A stretch of DNA of 64,000 nucleotides. Origin: Anaerospora hongkongensis (GTDB lineage: Bacteria; Bacillota; Negativicutes; Sporomusales; DSM-15969). The notes under the pieces were generated by a model that had not been told where the DNA came from, did not search any database, and worked only from the letters and a program-made list of their open reading frames with translations. How positions within the stretch are numbered: position 1 is the stretch's first letter; each line of letters opens with the position of its first letter. Positions 23,187 through 29,623 of this stretch are shown here, in pieces. The position numbers were made by a program, and so were the translations under genes. The stretch spans positions 1 to 64,000 of the forward strand of contig NZ_SLUI01000011.1 of NCBI RefSeq assembly GCF_004339805.1, written 5' to 3'.

Positions 23187-24623
23187 CTATCCTGAAATCT
23201 TTTTATTAACCGTTTTGGCAATACTGGGCAGAAGTAACCCTAAGCCCAGCAGGATGAATGGTGTCAACAAATTCAGTGAAATTTGGAAATACCATTGAGA
23301 GGTATACGCGGCTATGCCCTTCGGGAACATGCCCATAATGCAGGCAAAGGCAGTAAAGATAAAACACCATAGCCCAAAGCCGAAGGCAAGCTTGGAATTC
23401 CGTATGAAGTGGTATTCTGAGGTAAAGCGACCGGCGATGCGGCGCAGCGCCATATAGGCGACAAATACCCAAAGATAACGCATTGGCATAACAATGGAGT
23501 TGAGATCGAGCAGCCAATTATACAGGTCGTTCATATTGCCGATACCTAGAGCCGGTATGATAATCAAAATACCAACTAAGATGGCAGTTAGTTTGTAGCC
23601 GTTGATGGGAGCACCAAACTCATTGGTTTTTGTAAGGACCTGCGGGATGTATTTAGATTCGGTTTCAGCCAGCATGACTTTAAGCGGTGCATCAATTGAG
23701 AAGACTAGAGCTGAAGCCTGGCCGAAAAACTGGGCGAAAGCATACAGAATGAGGAAGAAGTTACCTACACCATAATACTGGCCAAGCATTTGGAAAGCGT
23801 AGTATTGACCGTTCATTTTCAGATCTTTGGGAATGTTGTTAGAATCGAACATCATTCCCATGGCCAGTGATCCAAGCAGTGCGGATAAAGCAACAAGAAC
23901 AGCCAGGATAATCATACCACGAGGAAATTCTTTGCTGGCATTTACGGTGTTATTCACATAGGGCGATATTTTTTCTGCACCGCCGACGGCAAATACAAGC
24001 ATAGAAATTGTAGTGAAATAGGTGAAATCAAAATTTGGAATGAAGGTTTCCCAACCCCAATTGGTAGTTGCAACAGATACGCCGCGAATTGCTGGTGCGG
24101 CTAACATTAAGATGACGTAAAGGAAAGACATAACCAACATCGAGGTTCCTGCAATCATGCCAATCCGTTTCAGCGATGTTATTCCGCGGGATGCAAACCA
24201 AAGAAAGAAGAAAAATAATGCCAATGTACATAACTGTAATACCATTGGTGAGAACATTTTGGTGAAGGTACCATTTTGCAGTACACCCCAGCCAAAGGCG
24301 ACTAAAATCATCTGCGGCTTCTGGGCCAGATAAGGAATGTGAACTACCCAGTAAGTCCAGCCGGCGAAGTAAGCAAACCGGGGTGAGGTGGTAAGCCGGA
24401 TCCAGGTGCTTACGCCCGCCTTTCCATCTTTGAAGGTTGAGCCAAGCTCGCCTACCATTAAGGCATAGGGGATAAAGTACAAAGCGTTAATCAGTATCCA
24501 AGAGACAATGACTTTTAAGCCTTGGTTAGCAAAGTTGTTAACAACATTGCCGAATCCCCATACCATAATGAAGGCCATGATGGCTAGGTTATACCATCGA
24601 AGATTTCTTTGACTTTGTTCCAA
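23187..24623 (-). CDS. APC-superfamily amino acid permease
   Basis: A 478-residue transporter with about 12-14 helices, beginning with the APC first-helix pattern (FIMVWGFGNVVNNFANQG) and containing AVGGAEKISPYVNNT and SIDAPLKVMLAETE. The latter resembles the glutamate:GABA antiporter (AGA) subfamily. Its substrate cannot be fixed. The start codon is TTG at 24623, with AAAAGGAGG 8-9 bases upstream on the minus strand. It is divergent from the flavin reductase gene, with a 228-bp AT-rich region between. Confidence 0.9.
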   Translation of the reverse strand: MEQSQRNLRWYNLAIMAFIMVWGFGNVVNNFANQGLKVIVSWILINALYFIPYALMVGELGSTFKDGKAGVSTWIRLTTSPRFAYFAGWTYWVVHIPYLAQKPQMILVAFGWGVLQNGTFTKMFSPMVLQLCTLALFFFFLWFASRGITSLKRIGMIAGTSMLVMSFLYVILMLAAPAIRGVSVATTNWGWETFIPNFDFTYFTTISMLVFAVGGAEKISPYVNNTVNASKEFPRGMIILAVLVALSALLGSLAMGMMFDSNNIPKDLKMNGQYYAFQMLGQYYGVGNFFLILYAFAQFFGQASALVFSIDAPLKVMLAETESKYIPQVLTKTNEFGAPINGYKLTAILVGILIIIPALGIGNMNDLYNWLLDLNSIVMPMRYLWVFVAYMALRRIAGRFTSEYHFIRNSKLAFGFGLWCFIFTAFACIMGMFPKGIAAYTSQWYFQISLNLLTPFILLGLGLLLPSIAKTVNKKISG

Positions 24624-24851
24624 AGTAAAACCTCCTTTTTATATGTATACATCAACAGTGAGTATCCACTATGAGTGTACATTATCAGTATAAGTTGAAA
24701 AAGAGTAGAGCACAACTGAAATACAAAAAATTACAGTTGCTAAAATTTAAATTTATGCTTCAATTGCGCTGCAGTATGTTACAGCATAAATCGGTAATCG
24801 TATAAAATCATTGCTGTGGCAAAAGCTAGCATCGAAAGGAGCGTGCCGATA

Positions 24852-25403
24852 ATGAAAAAGAAAATAGCCAATATCCCCTTTGGACCGTATATTACGGTAT
24901 TAGCAGGAGCGACTGTTAGCGGAAAACCGAACTATGCAACGCTTGGAGCCTATGGCGTTGTGAGTCAAAAGCCAGTACTGTACATATCATTAAAAAATTC
25001 TCATTATACTACAGCCGGTGTGCGGGAGACTGGTTACTTTAGTGTTAATATTCCATCTGCAGATTTGATAGAAAAGACCGATTACTGCGGAACTGTTTCC
25101 GGCCATAAGGTAGACAAGTCTCAAATTTTCGAATCCTTTTATGATGAAGCGGGTAACGCACCCTTAATAAAAGAATGTCCTGTCAATTATTTGTGCAAAG
25201 TCATACAAACGATTCCCATCTTTGATTTTACAATGTTTCTGGGTGAGATTGTTGCTGCCTACGGTGATGAGAATTGTCTGGATAACGGAACGCCGGACGC
25301 CTTAAAAGTAAAGCCTACGGTTATGATGGCCGCCGGGTATTTTGGATTGCATGATAGAGTAGGCTCGGTATTCAAAGCTTGCAGCGGCAGCAAGCAAAGT
25401 TGA
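24852..25403 (+). CDS. Flavin reductase family protein
   Basis: A 183-residue FMN-binding split-barrel protein of the flavin reductase-like family (flavoredoxin group), starting KKIANIPFGPYITVLAGAT. The N-terminal FMN-binding pattern VSGKPNYATLGAYGVVSQKP and YISLKNSHYTTAGVRETGYFSVNIPS match. ATG 24852 is preferred over the TTG-like start at 24816, because AAAGGAG lies between them. Such proteins transfer electrons in anaerobes or reduce free flavin. No partner is adjacent. Confidence 0.85.
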   Translation: MKKKIANIPFGPYITVLAGATVSGKPNYATLGAYGVVSQKPVLYISLKNSHYTTAGVRETGYFSVNIPSADLIEKTDYCGTVSGHKVDKSQIFESFYDEAGNAPLIKECPVNYLCKVIQTIPIFDFTMFLGEIVAAYGDENCLDNGTPDALKVKPTVMMAAGYFGLHDRVGSVFKACSGSKQS

Positions 25404-25431
25404 ATTTAATTTGCACCTGCAGCCGCAAAAT

Positions 25432-25473
25432 AACAGACTCCTATTAAACCCGAGCGGTTGATAGGAGTCTGTT
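25432..25473. terminator. Bidirectional terminator between flavin reductase and murI
   Basis: 13-bp perfect arms AACAGACTCCTAT / complement (25432-25444, 25461-25473). Confidence 0.8.
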
Positions 25474-25486
25474 GTTGCAAATAGCG

Positions 25487-26260
25487 TTATATGGTGTGTA
25501 AATAGGTTTGCAGAATTTTTTTGTAATCAACATCATTTGGCGGAAGCTTGCCGTCAGTAATGACAAATTTGATTTTATCATCAATACTGGGAGCGATTCC
25601 CCGTTGCTTTAATATATCTGCCAGGTGATTTATCGTTCCGGCGCTTCCGTCGAAAAACTGGGTGTCCGGAGCAAACCATTCTTGCAAAACCTTTTTAAAG
25701 AGGGGGAAGTGTGTGCATCCAAGCACGACCGCACCGTAATCGGCAAGTGATAATGACGCAAACTGCTGTTGCAAATAGTGGTGGACATTAGGAGTATCAA
25801 ACTCAAATTGTTCGGCGAATTTAACCAGACCGCCTAAGGCCATTGTATCAACGGTTTCATCAGCATCAAGCCGCTGAACAAGCTGATAAAATTTCTCCTC
25901 CCGCAGTGTTAAACTGGTTGCCAATACCAGGACCTTCTTGCCTTTTTCCTTACAATACGCAGCAGCCGGTTTTACGGCAGGTTCCATTCCAACAATTGGA
26001 AAGCTGTATCGCTTTCGTAATTTCCCGACAGCGGCGCTGGTTGCCGTATTACAGGCAACAACAACGGCATCTACTTTGATCTCGGCCAAATAGTCCAGCG
26101 CATTCTGGACGTACTGTTTTACTTCGTTTTTCGTCTTTTCGCCATATGGTAAATGTTCGATATCGGCATAATAAACATATTCTGCAAAGGGAAGTATGTT
26201 TAAAGCGTGACCAAGAACAGTTAAGCCGCCAATGCCAGAATCAAAAAAGCCAATTTTCAT
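25487..26260 (-). CDS. murI: Glutamate racemase
   Basis: The 257-residue enzyme supplies D-glutamate for peptidoglycan. It starts with IGFFDSGIGGLTVLGHAL. Both catalytic cysteines are present in VACNTATSAAV and VLGCTHFPLF, together with PYGEKTKNEV. Length is typical. The ATG is preceded on the minus strand by a weak AAGAAGGG RBS. It is monocistronic and convergent with the flavin reductase gene. Confidence 0.96.
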   Translation of the reverse strand: MKIGFFDSGIGGLTVLGHALNILPFAEYVYYADIEHLPYGEKTKNEVKQYVQNALDYLAEIKVDAVVVACNTATSAAVGKLRKRYSFPIVGMEPAVKPAAAYCKEKGKKVLVLATSLTLREEKFYQLVQRLDADETVDTMALGGLVKFAEQFEFDTPNVHHYLQQQFASLSLADYGAVVLGCTHFPLFKKVLQEWFAPDTQFFDGSAGTINHLADILKQRGIAPSIDDKIKFVITDGKLPPNDVDYKKILQTYLHTI

Positions 26261-26637
26261 TGTAATCCCTTCTTAGTTTCAATTATAGTATTCCTAATAG
26301 CATGAGCCAATCCATCGAAATAGTGCATTCTGTTTGATAAGAAAGTGATGCTTCTACCATCATATCACAAACTGTTCGCCGGAGGAACTTGTATAGGCAG
26401 TTTGCGTATGTATTTCTGTAAAATTAATTCTTCCATTTTAGCTGTCCTTCCTTTACAGTTTTACAGTGATATATATAATTTAAGATGGTAATAGTAAACA
26501 ATTGATTGTGCAATGCCGACAGCGTATGCTTGCCTTTATATTTGTTGAAAATCATTCTCGGTAATGTTACAATAGTTATGGCGAAAACGTTGAGTGCGAA
26601 CTGTGTTTTCAGCAATTGAGATGAGGAAGTGGTAGCT
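26261..26637. other. Gene-free intergenic region between divergent murI and a small gene
   Basis: Holds the leaders of two divergent genes. On the plus strand a sigma-A promoter is clear (26545-26573). Minus-strand frames here have no RBS or family resemblance. Nothing else recognised. Confidence 0.5.
26545..26573 (+). promoter_or_regulatory. Sigma-A promoter
   Basis: TTGAAA (26545-26550), a 17-bp spacer and TACAAT (26568-26573), 65 bases ahead of the ATG at 26638. Confidence 0.7.
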
Positions 26638-26949
26638 ATGTGTATGTCGTGCGATGAAACGTCCCGGATTTTTTCTGTGGAAATCGTAACGGAAGAACCG
26701 GTCAGCACTAATATGGATTTGTATAAAGAAATTGCCCAACGACTGTTTGAAAAAAAGGTGATTTCGCTGATTAACGTCGGCAACAACCGCGCATTTGTGG
26801 CAGATAACAAACAAATCTTTGGGTTTGATCTACACTTAACGAACCGTCATAATCCGGCAGATGTAAATCTGAAAAATGTTGAAAAGGCGCTGGATGGGCT
26901 TTTAGCACAGTTTACAGGTTATTCCGAGCTGCAGATAAAACCTAACTAA
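26638..26949 (+). CDS. Unrecognised 103-residue protein
   Basis: A compact soluble protein starting MCMSCDETSR, with two Cys near the N-terminus (Cys2, Cys5), an alternating helix-strand pattern (DLYKEIAQRLFEKKVISLI, NNRAFVADNKQIFGFDLHL) and an amphipathic C-terminal helix (NLKNVEKALDGLLAQF). I do not recognise a family. Gene reality is supported by a good sigma-A promoter, an RBS (GAGGAAG), and a hairpin terminator. It is a single-gene unit between murI and cbiK, and nothing in the neighbourhood assigns a function. Confidence 0.65.
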   Translation: MCMSCDETSRIFSVEIVTEEPVSTNMDLYKEIAQRLFEKKVISLINVGNNRAFVADNKQIFGFDLHLTNRHNPADVNLKNVEKALDGLLAQFTGYSELQIKPN

Positions 26950-26955
26950 TGCGGA

Positions 26956-26999
26956 AAAAGTCTCAATCGCAGTGAATGTGGATTGAGTCTTCTTTTTTG
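26956..26999 (+). terminator. Terminator of the 103-residue protein gene
   Basis: AAGTCTCAATC pairs with GATTGAGTCTT (one mismatch), 12-base loop, then TCTTTTTT. Confidence 0.7.
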
Positions 27000-27082
27000 T
27001 CCAACGTTCTACAGGAGCATGGCGAACCAGTGGTCAAATAGACTGCTGCTCCATGAATTCAAAAGTATGGGAGGCTGGAACC

Positions 27083-27928
27083 ATGAAGTGGACTGGCGAA
27101 GCATTTCACAAAAAGGCAATAGTAGTCGTTAGCTTTGGTACTACGTATGCCGAAGCCCGTAAAGCCAGTATAGAAAGTATAGAAGAAAAAATGCGAGCCG
27201 CTTTTCCCGGTTATGAGGTTCGCCGTGCTTTTACCTCTCGGATGATCATTCGCTGTCTGGCTGAGCGTGACGGTATTCAAGTCGACAATGAGCGGCAGGC
27301 GCTTGACCGCCTGCTGGCAGACGGTTTTCGTGAGGTTTATATTCAGCCGCTGCATATCATCGCAGGCGAAGAGTATGAAAAGATCCGGAACATCGTGAAT
27401 GAGTATAAGGATTCGCAAAAGTTTTGCCGCCTGGAGCTTGGCAGACCGCTGCTTTACTATATGGGACAGGAAGAGCTGCCTGATGATTACTTGGCAGTGA
27501 TCGACGCGCTTGACATAATGACTGACGCTAACGAAGCAGTGGTACTAATGGGGCATGGCGGCCTTCATCCCGCTAATGCTGCCTACGCGGCCCTGCAGTT
27601 GAAGCTGCAGGATGCTGGCAAGCAAAATGTTTTTGTTTATGCAGTAGAAGGCTTTCCTACGCTGCAGCAGGTAGTCGGGCAATTACAGCGCACCGGTGTC
27701 AAAAAGGTGCGGCTTCAGCCCTTTATGCTGGTGGCAGGCAGCCATGTTCTGAAGGATATGGAGGGAGAGGATGAAGGCTCGGCCAAGTCCGTTCTGACTG
27801 CTGCCGGTTTTGAATTAGAAATAAAGCGGCATGGATTGGGTGAAAACCCGGCAATTCAGGCTGCATACGTCCGGCATGTCAAGGACGTCATGAATAAGTC
27901 TGCTGGACACAGCTCGAATTATAAATAA
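27083..27928 (+). CDS. cbiK: Sirohydrochlorin cobaltochelatase, CbiK type
   Basis: The 281-residue class II chelatase inserts Co(II) into sirohydrochlorin at the entry of anaerobic cobalamin synthesis. It contains AIVVVSFGTTYAEARKASI, VYIQPLHIIAGEEYE (first metal-binding His region) and AVVLMGHGGLHPANAAYAALQ, with HVLKDMEGEDEGSAKSVL near the C-terminus. ATG 27083 follows GGGAGG; the upstream in-frame ATG at 27053 lacks an RBS. There is no signal peptide, unlike periplasmic CbiK paralogs. No other cob/cbi genes are in the window, and no cobalamin riboswitch was recognised. An ABC exporter gene pair follows within 24 bp. Confidence 0.92.
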   Translation: MKWTGEAFHKKAIVVVSFGTTYAEARKASIESIEEKMRAAFPGYEVRRAFTSRMIIRCLAERDGIQVDNERQALDRLLADGFREVYIQPLHIIAGEEYEKIRNIVNEYKDSQKFCRLELGRPLLYYMGQEELPDDYLAVIDALDIMTDANEAVVLMGHGGLHPANAAYAALQLKLQDAGKQNVFVYAVEGFPTLQQVVGQLQRTGVKKVRLQPFMLVAGSHVLKDMEGEDEGSAKSVLTAAGFELEIKRHGLGENPAIQAAYVRHVKDVMNKSAGHSSNYK

Positions 27929-27952
27929 GAAGAAATAGTGGGGAGAAAAAGA

Positions 27953-28732
27953 GTGCAGGAAACCTTGAAAAAATCTTTTGCTGCTGAGCCTTCGTATGCC
28001 TTGAGTTTGTCAGGTGTGACAAAGCGCTACCGTGAGCATATGCTGCTTGATAATATTTGTTTGCATGTTGATGCCGGACAGATTTTCGGCTTGTTAGGTC
28101 CCAATGGGGCAGGGAAAACCACTTTGATGAAAATTGTCGCCGGACTGGTACGGCCGACTGCCGGTACAGTCTCGATATTTGGGATTGATGCCGCCGGGAA
28201 GACACAAGAGCTGCGGCGGCTTGTCGGCATTGTACCGCAGGACTCCAATCTGGAGCGGGAATTGACGGTAACCGAGGCATTAACCGTTTATGGCCGGTTA
28301 TTTGGTTTGGATTCCTTGTGGGAGCGGGTAGAGGAAACAATTGCTGCGTTTTCGCTGCAGGGAATGCGCGACAAACGGGTCGGCAGGCTGTCTGGGGGCA
28401 TGATGCGCCGTGTTTTAATTGCCAGGGCACTGCTGCCTAAACCGCAGCTGTTGTTATTGGATGAACCGACGGTAGGATTGGATCCTGATGTCCGGCAGGA
28501 GATCTGGCAGATTATCCAGGACTTGGCGGCAGCGGGTAAGACGATGCTGCTAACGACCCACTATATGGAGGAGGCCGCCAGGCTTTGTGCCCATATTGCC
28601 TTGCTCAAGGCAGGACGGCTGGCGCTGGTGGCAACTCCGGAAGAAATTCAACGGCGCTATGGCGGCGATGCCAGTAATGAAGAAGCACTGGAAGCCTTGT
28701 TTATTCAATTAGCGAAGGGGGAAATCAACTAA
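27953..28732 (+). CDS. ABC transporter ATP-binding protein (DrrA/CcmA class)
   Basis: A 259-residue ATPase with Walker A GPNGAGKTT, Q-loop VPQDSNL, signature LSGGMMRR, Walker B LLLLDEPTVGLD and switch His in LTTHYMEEA. The DrrA/ABC-2 class drives drug, lipid or polymer export. GTG 27953 is preferred because GGGGAG sits 7 bases ahead, although an in-frame GTG at 27938 exists. Its stop codon shares a base with the permease ATG (TAATG), indicating coupling. Confidence 0.9.
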   Translation: MQETLKKSFAAEPSYALSLSGVTKRYREHMLLDNICLHVDAGQIFGLLGPNGAGKTTLMKIVAGLVRPTAGTVSIFGIDAAGKTQELRRLVGIVPQDSNLERELTVTEALTVYGRLFGLDSLWERVEETIAAFSLQGMRDKRVGRLSGGMMRRVLIARALLPKPQLLLLDEPTVGLDPDVRQEIWQIIQDLAAAGKTMLLTTHYMEEAARLCAHIALLKAGRLALVATPEEIQRRYGGDASNEEALEALFIQLAKGEIN

Positions 28733-29469
28733 TGGGCTGCTATGCGGTATACCGCAGGGAAATGCTGCTGCTTTGGAAAAAGATTGGCCGCATGGGTTAT
28801 GTTTTCCCTTCCATAATCTCTCCATTTATTTATTTCTTTGCTTTTGGCCTGGGGCTGGGTGGCAGAGTCAGTGTTGAAGGTGGTTATTTGCCCTTTTTGG
28901 CAAGCGGCATTATTGGCATGACGGTTATGACGAATGGCTTTCAGCAGACAGCTTCCTCCATCAGCGCCGGACGTCTGTATTTTCGCCATTTTCACAGTCT
29001 GGTGCTAAGTCCGGTGTCCCATGCAGCCGCCGTTGGGGGGATTGTTCTAGCCGGCATTAGCCGTGCTGTCATTTTTGGCAGCTTGATCCTGGTTGTGGGC
29101 TTCCTGTCTTTTGGCATTGGCATTAAGAGCAGTGCCTGGTTCGCGGGTGTCTTGCTGGGCGGCTTTTGTTTCAGCTCACTGGGCTTGGTTGTGGGGATGC
29201 TGGTCCGGCAGGTAGATGATATTTCCCTGGTAAACAGTTTCTTCATTACCCCCATGACCTTTTTTGGCGGATCGTTTTTTCCTGTGCAAAACCTGCCCGC
29301 CTGGTTGAGTCTGATTGCCGGATGGTTTCCGATCGGAGCAATCAACACTTTGCTGCGGGCAGCTGTCTGGAACGGTGAGGCAGTAGAAGCGGCACTTATC
29401 TTAGCCGGTCTGGGCGGCGTCTTTTTCGCTATAGGGATCTATCTCTATTCTCACTATAGCGAATACTGA
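28732..29469 (+). CDS. ABC-2 type permease
   Basis: A 245-residue membrane protein with six predicted helices and the ABC-2 pattern. It has a cytoplasmic N-terminus (YAVYRREMLLLWKKIGRMG), a central TM core, and the late FITPMTFFGGSFFPVQNLPAWL plus GWFPIGAINTLLRAA. It forms an exporter with the preceding ATPase. The substrate is unknown. Co-transcription with cbiK 24 bp upstream of the ATPase is likely, but a functional link to cobalamin synthesis is not obvious. A terminator follows. Confidence 0.9.
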   Translation: MGCYAVYRREMLLLWKKIGRMGYVFPSIISPFIYFFAFGLGLGGRVSVEGGYLPFLASGIIGMTVMTNGFQQTASSISAGRLYFRHFHSLVLSPVSHAAAVGGIVLAGISRAVIFGSLILVVGFLSFGIGIKSSAWFAGVLLGGFCFSSLGLVVGMLVRQVDDISLVNSFFITPMTFFGGSFFPVQNLPAWLSLIAGWFPIGAINTLLRAAVWNGEAVEAALILAGLGGVFFAIGIYLYSHYSEY

Positions 29470-29490
29470 TAAGCAGGTTTTCTCAGTTCA

Positions 29491-29537
29491 ATAAAAAATA
29501 CCACCTTCCCGGTTTGCCGGAAGGTGGTATTTTTTAT
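29491..29537 (+). terminator. Terminator of the ABC exporter operon
   Basis: Arms around ATACCACCTTCC / GGAAGGTGGTAT, extended by A-run and T-run, one bulged C. Confidence 0.88.
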
Positions 29538-29623
29538 CGAAGGCAAAGATACAAAGTCATGCTCAATTAGGATATACTGAATAGAGACGGCTTGACTGAG
29601 AAAGTTACCGGGGGGAATGGATT

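Noticed and set aside
26424..26810. 128-codon minus-strand frame upstream of the 103-residue orphan
   Set aside because: Covers a clear sigma-A promoter and RBS of the plus-strand gene and has no RBS of its own.
27888..28430. 180-codon minus-strand frame opposite the ABC ATPase
   Set aside because: Overlaps Walker A and the signature motif of a clear ATPase; no RBS.
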